A DNA stretch of 64,000 nucleotides, from NCBI RefSeq assembly GCF_007655135.1, contig NC_045132.1, forward strand, positions 26,406,354 through 26,470,353, read 5' to 3'. The DNA is from Punica granatum (taxonomy: Eukaryota; Streptophyta; Magnoliopsida; Myrtales; Lythraceae). The position numbers and the translations under genes are program-made. Of this stretch, positions 13,301-23,280 are shown one piece after another; the stretch's first letter is position 1; each line of letters begins with the position of its first letter. The notes beneath the pieces are model-generated. The model made no database searches and was not told where the DNA came from. It saw only the letters and a program-made list of their open reading frames with translations.

Positions 13301-13528
13301 TAATTTTACATTGATTTTGGTTCAGGTGCCTGAGTATTGGAAAAGGTATGTGCATGAAGTAGATCAGGAAAGAGAGCTGTGGTTGAACTCCTTCTATAAA
13401 GCTCCGCTGAGGTTGCCTATGCCTGCTGAGCTCGAGTACTGGTGGTCAAAAGGTACAATTTTCTAATTATCAGACTCTATCGTTAAGAAAAATTATATTC
13501 TTTGTTTCCAAGATTGAGCATGAAGATC

Positions 13529-13567
<39 letters not shown>

Positions 13568-15854
13568 GATTTTAGCTGGAAAGGAAGAATGCTAACATGT
13601 CTTATAAGTATACATGGATTAAATTGTCTAGGGAGGGGTATTTTATGTTGATGTTTGGTCCAATTGGTCTTTTGTGGTCATTTCTTTAATCTGTCTATAT
13701 TGTGTTGGAAAAGTCTGTGCTAAGACTATTGTTATCTGTACAGGATCTACTGTTCCCACGAGTTTAAAATCGAAAAATATTTTTCATTGAAAGGAAATTT
13801 GGAAATAATTGATTTTATTAATCTTGATGATGCCAAAGTTATCTGAAAAATAATTAATACCAGCACTCATATTGAATATGAAATATCCGATCACACGCAT
13901 ATAATAATTTATAAAAAAATGTAGTAAGTTTGTGATAATTTTACATTGCAATTAGTATATGGGGTTGGTTTTGCCAAAACAGGTTAACTGTTACAGTACT
14001 TATGTATAATCAGTTTTTTCAGAAAATCGTAGTGGAGAGGAAAGTGTTTACTCATTCTGAAGGGGGTATCACTTTCACTCTTGCAGGTGGAATTTGTGAT
14101 TTTAATGAGTGTGAATCTTGCTTTTGAACAGAACGGGGGACTGTATAAGATTCTATGATTTCAGGCCTTTGGAAGTCTTAGGTCAAGCAATGTACCACTT
14201 TAAGCTGCAAAAATAGTTTTGCTAGATGAGTGATAATAGATACTGAATTTTGTTTAGATAGATAACTTGTTGAAATGTTATTTATTAGAAACTCCGTTTA
14301 TGTGTTTATTGTTTTGCTTGATCAGATGAAACTCCTGAGTTTGTTCTGCTTAACAAGGAACCTGATCCTGATAATGATGATCCATCCCAACAGTATCCAG
14401 AAGATCCCGTAATCCTCCACACGCCCACTGGACGTATAATCAATTATGTTGAGGATGAAGAACATGGGATCCGATTATTCTGGCAACCGCCTTTAAAGGA
14501 TGGGGAGGAAATGGACCCTGCAAAGGCTGAATTCCTCCCCCTTGGTATTGATGAGTTCTACGGGCGAGAAGTGAGTGAGAAAAAGGAGAGCTTTTGGAAA
14601 CGTCTTGTTCTAGCAGCCGAGAATGCTTGCAAGCCTGCCTTCGAGAGGTTTGATAAGTGGATTGAGGAGAAGAAGAAGGAAGGTGAGATGAAGATGAAGC
14701 TCATCGAGAAGGAGCTTGACCTTGTTGAGGCTGAACTCTGCTTGGAAGAGGCGATTGAGGACATGGATGAGGAGTTGAAAGAAAGAGAGAAGGAGGAGCA
14801 GAGGAAGGCTGAAATGGGTTTGCAGGAGGAAGAAGACGAGACCTCCGAACTGACAAAGGATGAGGGAAAAGCTTCCCTGGAAGTGGAAGAGGCAGAGGAA
14901 GCAGAAGAAGGGGAAGAGGATGAAGAAGAGGAAGAGGATGACTCTGCTCTGTCAAGTTTTGGAACTGTTGGCAATAACCAGGAAAAGCCAAAGAATGGCC
15001 AAAAACGAAGTAAACCTGAGGATTCGCCATTTGCTGCCTCCTCGTTGGGCTTTGCTTCTTCTAGCCTCATCTCAGCTGTGAGTAGTCATTTTCCTTGGAG
15101 TTCTTTGAACATTCTCTGCGCATTACTGTAGTTCTTTCTGGTTCACCATATTCTCTTTTTGAATAGAAATGAATAAACGGAAAACTTATTCTGATCTGCA
15201 GAACCAGAGATATTCACGATGACATCTTCAAACCATAGTTTAAGAAACCTGTCCGACTGGGATCATACTACTGTCGTTGTATAGAAACAGCGTCGTTTTC
15301 CTAAATAATTGTATTTCCATTTTTTTTCCCCTTTTAGTTTTATAAATAAGGCGGACGCATTCAACTCTGCTTGAACCTATATCACGACTGCTCTGTTGCT
15401 TAGTTCAGTTCTGAAGTGTTTGCTTATTGTTTAAGTCTCATCTCCTGTTTCTTTGCAGGTCTCTTCCACGGTGCAACAATCATTTTCATCATGGAAGCAG
15501 ATCCAATCAAGGGCAAATTCATCCTTCAAGGTCTCTTGGGTTCTTCCCCAACCAGTGGGAACTGTCACTTGTCCTCGACCAATCCATCAGAGCGGGAACT
15601 TGAAAGCCGCAAGACAAGAATGCTGGCGATTTCAAAAGGGGATAACATCTGACAGGAGCTCATCTCGCATGCGAAGCCTATCAAGGATCATAGCATCCCA
15701 TCCAGGCCCAATAAAATCGACGAGGCGTCCAATGGAGCCGAGAGTACGAGACTTCAAGTGGCTCCATGAAGCACCAGATGGGGAGCTGAGCAGGATACTG
15801 TCTTTGCATGACCAAGTGAATCGTTTGGAGTCACATTTGGATAGTGACATCTAA
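10374..15854 (+). CDS. TIC100: Protein TIC100 (chloroplast inner-envelope translocon subunit)
   Basis: Subunit of the 1-MDa TIC complex with TIC20, TIC56 and TIC214, for protein import across the inner chloroplast envelope (family knowledge). Exons, all with GT-AG sites and consistent phase: 10374-11023, 11440-11511, 11761-11850, 11939-12112, 12193-12283, 12740-12802, 12899-12965, 13134-13237, 13326-13452, 14326-15077, 15459-15854. They give 861 aa with no internal stop, close to Arabidopsis TIC100. The N-terminus is acidic and Ser/Asp-rich. MORN-type repeats lie at about residues 217-265 (TYEGTVWDDLAHGKGVYE, RYEGEWLQNNMEGHGVVE) and about 330-370 (RYVGQWKHGRMHGCGVYE). A long coiled-coil-like Glu/Lys region near residue 560 is followed by an acidic run of Glu. 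The C-terminal exon is basic and Ser-rich. Confidence 0.95.
12419..12438 (+). repeat. Poly-G run in a TIC100 intron
   Basis: Twenty consecutive G in intron 12284-12739, preceded by T-rich sequence. It is a low-complexity tract and prone to length error. Confidence 0.9.
13530..13564 (+). repeat. (CT)n microsatellite in a TIC100 intron
   Basis: About 17 CT units inside the long intron 13453-14325. Confidence 0.9.
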
Positions 15855-18707
15855 AAATGTGTATGTTCTCATTCTCAAGCTTTTGTAGGATTCGTCATCT
15901 TTAGTTTATTGTTTTCTTTCTGTAATGTTGATTTTCTTGGCCGAGTTTTGGTTGTACTTTTGGCTTAAGCGGAGCTACTTTGAGGCGCAATTAAATTCCA
16001 AGAGAATAATGAAAAGAAATTTGTTGAGTTAGCCCATGGTAGAAGGGTCGAGCACACTCTAATATTTATGTGTAAACATCCAGCTGTGACATCGATCGAT
16101 GGCTGGCTAGATGATGCCGACCTTATTGGTCCAAGGGGGCTTCCCATTTGATTTGATATTAATGCCACGGGCAGCCAGAGAGGGCTTTTCTTTCCTCGTG
16201 GCCCCGAGGCACTAGTTGCCTGATGGATAGGGCTGTAAGGTCCACATGGTGATACGACTGCATTTGTCTGATCGTAAATAAACACGCATGATGTTTGTAC
16301 AAGCCTCCATTCGGGACGGGGTGAAATGTCGGGGTCGGGGTCCAATAATTTTCCGATAAGCTTCCAAGGTGAAAGCGATGGGTAATCCTGCAAATTGTGC
16401 ATGGGACCTTCCTGTGCTTTGCATAATAACAAAGGAGGAGAAAGGGACACAAAGTGATAGCAGAGCAAAGGGCCGCATCAGGACCTGCACCTTCTCACCC
16501 GTTTCGTTTCAAATCTCGATCCGATTATATTTCAGAATAGCATTAATCACGAAAAGGGAGCTTATTGCAATTGTACTCATTCTGATTTGCGATTGATCTT
16601 GTAAGAAATTTTTTTTTTTTTTTCGGTTACAAAAGAGGCCCAATGCCTAATGCATCTCGTAAGAATATCTTTTTTCTTTTAGGTTCGGGGAAATGATCTC
16701 AAACTTCAGGAGCGAAAATAGGTACGTACCGTGTAAGAGGTGTATGGTACAAACTGAGAAATCAAGAATCTAACCGGGGAACAAGTAGGTTCTTGTACTT
16801 TTCATTTCATCATGTAAATTGCAAAGTGGACAGGATGCCGTTTCTTGAGACGCAATTAGGGCTTTTTGATTGAATGTGGAATCTTCCAAATCAAGAGAAG
16901 AACAAATCTAATACTCAAAGTTTCTTATCTCTATTAATCCCCAGAGTAAAAAGACATGGCAACCCCCCTTATTAATTCAGACCGAAGTCATTATCAGACA
17001 AGGACAATTTATCAAATTAGATAGACCAGATTTTAGGTCCCATAAATGTTCAAGATAAGTCCAGATCTCAATTTGTCATTCCAAATCCAATGCTAGCTAT
17101 AGCAATATTAACTGTCATCGGATCAGAAAGCCACCGTCAGTCGAGTCACGAGCGGGAGGACTTCTTGAAAAATTCAGGTGTCATTGCATCAACTCAAATA
17201 AGTAAACATTACACTTAACTCGAGAGACGACATCATTAACAAGTAAATATTCAATCAGTTCGCGGGTCTATTTGGATACCTATGTAGAAGGAAAAACATC
17301 GTCTATGATTGTCATTACAAATGCACCTCTACCTTCTCTCGTGTGGTATTCCCTTTTTAAAATTTTTTAGGCATCATATCATTCCGAGTAAACCACGTGA
17401 GTCACATGAATACGGTTTATATAAGCAATAAGAGCACGTGAATTTAAACCGAATACGATTATATCGAATGGAATCTTTGCGGGGTCGGGGGAGCATCCCT
17501 TGTGGCCGAATTAGCAGATCGTTGGACCCCAAGCAATCCCATCCTATCGTCATTATTGAATCTCAGAGTTCAAAGGCGTTTGGAACACAAAATCTGTAAC
17601 CTAGTCACCTTTTGGCCTTCCTTCCTGACCCCACTGGCTGGTAATAATAGCTGTGTATGAGTTTCGGTAATCCGTCTCGCCACGATCGAGTTTCGATAAT
17701 TTATCTTCCCACATACTTTGTATTCGCTTTCACATTAAATAATGGCAAAAAATACGATTCGAAAGTGATCGTTCCGTATATTATTAGATCGAATAATGAT
17801 TCACATGACGTATATCCATGTATTCTCGTCTTTTTCGAACTATTCATCTGCATATCATGAAGAGAAGTTTAGCACTCCAACGAAGACGATGACGACGACG
17901 ACGACTTAGACCCGAACTCCACCAGTTGAGACCTGACGAGGAAAATGTCGTATATGGGGGACCGGTTGGTAACCAAATAATTGAGAATCCTGGCTGGGAT
18001 GCGACCTACAATGCGTACTGCCATAAATATTCCTCGTCTCCCCCACTCTACTTTGACTCAATACGCAGCTCTTTTTTGTTTTTTTTTTGGGAAGTCTCCA
18101 CCCTGAATTATGATTGCCTCAAAATTATATAGTTAATCTTCTCTATAATCTTGGAAAATATTAATCTTATTTTCTATGTATTTTGAAGAACTTGGTTCGA
18201 TATTTACTTAATCGACTAACTTATTGCCAAAGATATCTGTGTAAATATATAAACTTATATTTATTATAAGCAAGAGGTTTATAAAATAATAGTTTCAATA
18301 TCAATAACCGCGTAATGCTCGGGTATATGATGTGGACTTGTTACTAGTCAGTAGTAAGTAAGTAGTGGTAATTGGCCCAAGCACATATATATTTTTATAT
18401 GTAGATACCATACCTAATTTTGATTTTATTTGCTTCTATCTATAGATAAATATACTATATTTGGTAACTCGGTGGGCCCAAGCATATATTTTGAATTTTT
18501 GTGTGAAGTATTTGGACTAGCCGAGGGGAGTCAATGGGCATGTCAAATAGTTTAATTTATTATTTCCCCCCGAAAAAAAAGTATAATTTCCGACCTCTCC
18601 ACGTGATCCATATGTTTGAGCGATTGACTGGTTCCCTAATTGTTTAATCGTCCATCTCCAAGGTAGGTAAAACCATCGTATTTAACTCCATTGATAAGTA
18701 AATAGTA
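15855..18707. other. Intergenic spacer after TIC100
   Basis: The first 100 bp are TIC100 3' UTR-like (T-rich). Short overlapping frames at 15965-16490 are not recognisable and lack exon structure. A GAC/GAT trinucleotide run lies at 17884-17907. No gene, RNA or classifiable transposon is seen. Confidence 0.55.
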
Positions 18708-18994
18708 GACTTTGTTTGGTAATACTCAACTTAACTCCGCTCATTGTCCAATTATCACTTTTTCTCTTTTTTCTTCAATTTTTTTTATCTTAATTACGAT
18801 TCAATTCAATTTTTAATACTAAATTTTCTCAACTTATTCATTACTTTTTCCACAATTTAACAACACAATCATTAATTTTTTTCAATTATTTTTCACTTTT
18901 TCTACACTACAATCATTACAATCCCAATTAAACATATATATACATAGTTGTAATGGAGTGATGTTAAACTTCACTCCATTTTCAAACAAAGCCT
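18708..18994. mobile_element. MITE of the tttgtttggtaa / caaacaaagc type
   Basis: Left end ctttgtttggtaatactcaa and right end ttcaaacaaagcc form imperfect inverted repeats around a non-coding AT-rich body. It shares the same body motifs (attcaacttttt, aacaacacaatcatta) as the elements at 37687, 52368 and 52968. Ends are approximate. Confidence 0.6.
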
Positions 18995-19742
18995 AACACT
19001 CCGATTAAAATTATCATAGATATAAATGGTAAGTGTTACTACCAGTGATTTGATTGTTGTTTTCAAACATTATTACTCCATATTAAAGGTAAGTAATTAA
19101 GCATTACTTATTTTAATGACATAAAATAGTGCTTACACTAAAACGATGATGTTTATCTTAAATTACTATTGAATTTTGTGATTTGATTGATCCAGATGAT
19201 GAGGATATAGCGTGCAAGCTTTACCATTGATGACAGATGAAATGACATTTGATATGTGCATAAATTTTAGATAATCTTATCTCAAATAACGTGGTAAGAA
19301 ATAATCAATAGGAATTCTGTAATGAAGATCAATTATGGTAATTATTCGAGTAATTAGCACTAATTCATAGTTTCAAGCATTTTGATTGGTGTTTTCTCAC
19401 GCTACGTGACGAGATAAGATCACCTAATAATTTCTCGTGTTTCTATAATACAACTCTACACGTATGAATAATGACAACATTTTTTTCCGTGCATAGTTAA
19501 CACACTTACCTAATTAAGTGACCAACTTTAGAATTGTTTATATAACTCGATTTAAAAAAAGATGTACGTCCCCACGTAATTCAGGCACAAGGATAATCAG
19601 CCATGTTCACACGATTTCCACGATTGGTTAGATTGTATCATCTTACCCTGAGATCATGTGGCGCGTGCTTCTAATTTTAGCTCGTCGGGGGCGCAATGAC
19701 CCTTTTGCCCCTGCCTCCCAACCCCAATGATGCAAAATAACC
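18995..19742. other. AT-rich spacer upstream of the DUF7054 gene
   Basis: Non-coding. I see no gene or clear repeat. GC content rises from about 19620 towards the promoter. Confidence 0.5.
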
Positions 19743-19760
19743 CACGTGACGGTGCACGTG
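19743..19760 (+). promoter_or_regulatory. Two G-boxes (CACGTG) 12 bp apart
   Basis: CACGTG at 19743-19748 and 19755-19760, about 390 bp upstream of the TATA box of the DUF7054 gene. Paired G-box/ABRE cores are known binding sites for bZIP and bHLH factors in abscisic-acid or light responses. A role here is inferred. Confidence 0.55.
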
Positions 19761-20136
19761 AGGGAATGAAACTACATTCATTCATTCATTCCCCCACCTG
19801 CAGCCGCCTTTGACTATTACTGGCCGAGTGAGCTACTCTACCCAACGTCTTCACCTCAGCTCCAATATGAACCTTCCCGCCACAGCCCTCCCGCAACGTG
19901 TCACATCACTCGCTCAGCGCCCGCCACGTCACGGTCCTCCCGAAGCCGTTCGACAGAAGCGTAACATGGACCGCGCACATTTCCCAACCACCGGCAGCAG
20001 CCGGTAAGCCCCGACCCCTACGGGATTCCTTTCTAGCATAATACAGATCCCTCTCTTACCGGACACAGCCGGTGGTTCGTTCACGAAAAACCGCGCCGTT
20101 TCATCACGCGCCTCCCCCACCTTATCTTCTCACCAG

Positions 20137-20143
20137 TATAAAT
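20137..20143 (+). promoter_or_regulatory. TATA box of the DUF7054 gene
   Basis: TATAAAT, about 300 bp upstream of the chosen ATG. A start site near 20168 would give a GC-rich 5' leader of about 270 nt. Confidence 0.6.
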
Positions 20144-20248
20144 TGTGGCGAAGCGCTTCGTTGGGCTCGTCGCCCGCCATCTTCTCGTGAGCGGTGTTGA
20201 TACCGTCGTTGCTTGATTCGTTTAATTAAGCTCGTGCCGTTCTGGGTT

Positions 20249-20347
20249 ATGGTAGCTGCCGACCACGGGGAATCGGAGAGCCGAAGCTCCTCTCCAGCTC
20301 TCGGTTTCCCCCGCCCGCGATTCTTCCGGTTTCGCCGATTGAGGTGA
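20249..20347 (+). promoter_or_regulatory. Upstream ORF in the DUF7054-gene leader
   Basis: The first ATG downstream of the predicted start site opens a 32-codon frame beginning MVAADHGESRSSS. It ends at a TGA within a (GAGGT)n run at 20341-20364, about 90 nt before the main ATG. It could lower translation of the main frame; this is inference from position only. Confidence 0.5.
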
Positions 20348-20438
20348 GGTGAGGTGAGGTGAGGCGCTCGCCGGATCGGGTCCTACGGGGTTGAAACCTA
20401 TTCTGCTGCGTGTTGCTCTCTTTTGTTGCGATATCCCA

Positions 20439-21190
20439 ATGCCGAACTCGAAGACAAGTCACCGGAGAGGTCAGGAGGCCTGGAAAGACCAGAGCCGGAG
20501 GGGGAGGTCGACGGAGAAGGCCTCGTCGTTTCACGGCAGGTACCCGGTTGCGATGGAGGAGGCGAAGCAGCTGCGGCGCCCCAGGACGCTTCCGGACCTG
20601 CGCTCCACGGCGGCCTCGATAAAGCCCTCTAGCTCCGGGGCCAGCGTGGCGGCGGAGGAGAGACCGAGGCTGACGAAGCTCCTCCTCAACGTGACCATAC
20701 AGGGGAGCCTGGGGCCTGTCCAGGTGGTAATGACGCAGGATTCTTCGGTCGCTGATCTGATTGCGACCGCCATGCGGCAGTACGTGAAGGAAGGGCGGCG
20801 GCCGGTGCTGCGGTCAGCCGATCCCGCCGGCTTCGACCTCCATTACTCGCAGTTTAGCTTAGAAAGTAAGATATTTTAACCTCTTTTAAGTTTAAGTTTT
20901 AGCCGTCCGATCTTCATCAATCAACCATTAAAAAGCGGAGCTAATCAGTCCTGATCGTTGATCTAATTCTTCGTGGCTGATTGCTTTTGGTTTTGGTTGG
21001 GCCAGGTCTTGGGAGAGATGAGAAGCTGATGACGTTGGGATCACGGAACTTCTTCCTCTGTCCACGGAAGCCTCCCGCGGCCGAGACGGACGGGGCTACG
21101 GCGACGCCGGCCGCTTCCTGCTCCAAGGAAGCCGAGAAGGCCACGAAGACGGGCTCTAATTGGCTCAAGTTCATGGCCTTCTTACTGTGA
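20439..21190 (+). CDS. DUF7054 / At4g22758-like protein of unknown function
   Basis: Two exons, 20439-20865 and 21006-21190, joined at GT-AG, give 203 aa. The start is the first ATG in frame (MPNSKTSHRRGQEAWKDQ). Residues 1-65 are basic and Ser/Arg-rich, probably disordered. From about residue 80 the conserved domain reads RLTKLLLNVTIQGSLGPVQV, then VADLIATAMRQYVKEGRRP, GFDLHYSQFSLES and GSRNFFLCPRK. This matches the plant family represented by At4g22758 (DUF7054), whose biochemical role is not known. The C-terminus is Ala/Lys-rich and ends NWLKFMAFLL. No signal peptide or membrane helix is evident. The family call is firm and the function unknown. Confidence 0.88.
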
Positions 21191-22199
21191 TTCCTGCGCG
21201 CCGCTATCCATAGTTCTTATTTTGTAACTAATGCTATTCTATTAATCGGATTATTGTTAGAATGTGTATGGTGAAATTACACAAGTCTAGAATTGTTTGC
21301 TCGATTTTATTAGAGCTATTTTTAATTTTTAGACCGGTGAATGAAATTGCAAATGCAATGCGTTCATTCAATTGTTAAATTCGGTCACGTAGTTGGACAG
21401 TATGCGTGTACATATATATAGATATCGTGTTTCTCAATTTACCTCCGTCTATTCGATCTCGGATAATTTTGAACTTGAATATTAGTAGACATCAACTAGT
21501 CAATCAATACTTTCTTATATGCAGAAATCGAAAGGGATAACGAGATTCTCAGCTGAACAAGAACACTTTTTTTCTCGATGACTTGGAAGAAGGATGAAAA
21601 CGAGTTTTTTTTTTTTTTAATTCTCTTGTTGGTTTGTACCGTGGTCGGTTCAGGAATATGCTCCAGCCACCAATTCCAACCTTAGTGTCCCGCAAACACA
21701 AGACAAGACATCTAAAAAAGGAAGAGAGATTTTGGTTGGTCTTCATTTTCCATTATCCATTTATTTACTTTGCATATCGAATTCTAGTTATTGTCGCTGC
21801 CAGTCAAATTGGCTCGAGTGCAAAATCAGAGGGGATAATAAGGACATTCTGGACGGAGTAAAAATGCATTTTTACGGTAGTATCATAGTTTGCGAGTAGG
21901 ATTTCACTAACCGATTACAACCTTATCGGCCCAAAAACAAAACGTGACCTCATTGACACTAATGTCATCGCATTCACTACAAAAATTACCACTGTAACTT
22001 GTATACGTGTAACGACAGCCTATTGGCCAGACATTATATGCATTGCATTTCATTCAAACCAACATCGGAATGAAATTTTTTTAGTTTCCGCCAATAGTGT
22101 GGAGATACTTTGTGGTTTGACCGATAAAATTCATATCAATATGACCCAAGTGTGAGAGCAATTTATCAGTTGGGTGAAGTTATTGGCCATATGAAGTTG
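21191..22199. other. Intergenic spacer
   Basis: 3' flank of the DUF7054 gene, then AT-rich sequence with a poly-T run near 21607. No gene is seen. Confidence 0.5.
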
Positions 22200-22780
22200 G
22201 TGGACGATACTCTGTTAGATACAGAGTGGGCTCAGATGAGACCATAAACTTTTGGTTTGATCCCTGGCACTCTGTAGGCCCCCTCGCAGATTCTTGTTTT
22301 AGAGGTACCGATTGTTTTCCTTCAATTAAAGGGCATGATCCTGTTAGTAAGGCGTATCGAAATGGTGGATGGAGGTGGCCGCAAAGTAAAGACCCACAGG
22401 ATGAACAGATTAAACAGATTGTTCTTGGGCTAGTTTTGGATAGTGAAGATAAGGTGACCTGAATCCCTGGTAACACGCGTACGTGTATCACCCAAAAATG
22501 GCTTTGACTGTCTCAGATCAAGAAGGCTAGTGTTTCCATGGAGGAAAGCTGTTTGGTTTGCAGGACACATTCCGAGGGCTTCTTTCATCAGCTGGTTTGC
22601 TGTCTTGGATGGTTTCAATACTAAAGCCGGACTAAGTGTTTTCGGTTTTGAGTTCGAATTCTTTGGCTGTGCTATTGAAACCAGATATCATTTATTTTTT
22701 GCCTGCAGGATTACGCACTCTATTTGGAAAATCCTTCCTTGTCGATTTAGTATTACACAACAGATTACGGACTGATAAGC
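22200..22780 (+). mobile_element. Decayed LINE (non-LTR retrotransposon) 3' coding fragment
   Basis: Frames broken by shifts give the typical C-terminal part of a plant LINE reverse-transcriptase polyprotein. An INFWFDPWHSVGPLAD-like segment is followed by GGWRWPQ, then a zf-RVT-like stretch with KAVWFAGHIPRASFISWFAV, ETRYHLFFAC and HSIWK. Stops and frameshifts separate these pieces and the catalytic part is absent. It is dead. Confidence 0.8.
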
Positions 22781-23057
22781 TGATGTAACTTGGATCAAAA
22801 TGAGCATTTAAGCTTGAAGTTACTCCTGTCAATAGCACAGTTAGGAGCATAGTCGATACTTGTTAGAATGAGGCTTTTGTCCATCCATCCCCAAAGTTGG
22901 ACATGAACGAGCAAATTCAATGTGCCCAAGATTTGGGGATATTTTTTCTTTTTTGGTTTTAGTAGTTTTCTCTTGGATGAGTGGCTTGTACATGTTTTGA
23001 CTCCTTTTTATTTTTATTTTTTAATAAAAAATAAAAATAAAAAATTGGTGGAGGATA
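22781..23057. other. Short spacer with a 39-bp A/T palindrome at 23005-23043
   Basis: No gene is seen. At 23005-23043 two 19-nt arms are exact reverse complements with a 1-nt spacer, made only of A and T. It lies between the LINE fragment and the HD2 promoter. Confidence 0.7.
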
Positions 23058-23157
23058 GGCCCAAGCAGCCAGTCATGTTTATATTCCGGGCCGGCCCAAT
23101 TAAAAGCCCAAATTGTGGCGCCTAAACCCTTCACCGGGGAATGGACAAAAACCCTAG
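23058..23157 (+). promoter_or_regulatory. HD2 promoter with site II (GGCCCA) and telo-box-like motifs
   Basis: GGCCCA at 23058 and 23093 and AGCCCA at 23105 match site II/TCP elements. CTAAACCCT near 23122 and AAACCCTAG near 23148 match telo-boxes. This pairing is known from plant genes for translation and ribosome biogenesis, and fits a nucleolar HD2 protein. Confidence 0.6.
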
Positions 23158-23280
23158 AAAGAACCTTCTTTTCATTTCGCACCTTCTGGAAGCCATTACC
23201 CACTCTCTCTTCACTGTAGAGCGTCTTCTCGTCCGCTCGGTCCTTCGCTCTCCCTCCGGAGACTTTCCATGGCCCTTCCT

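Noticed and set aside
14558..15070. Long minus-strand frame rich in Ser opposite TIC100 exon 10
   Set aside because: It is the complement of the acidic Glu/Lys coding stretch; Ser-rich low complexity is a by-product.
15965..16490. Overlapping minus-strand frames after TIC100
   Set aside because: No domain, no exon signals, and several frames compete in the same interval.
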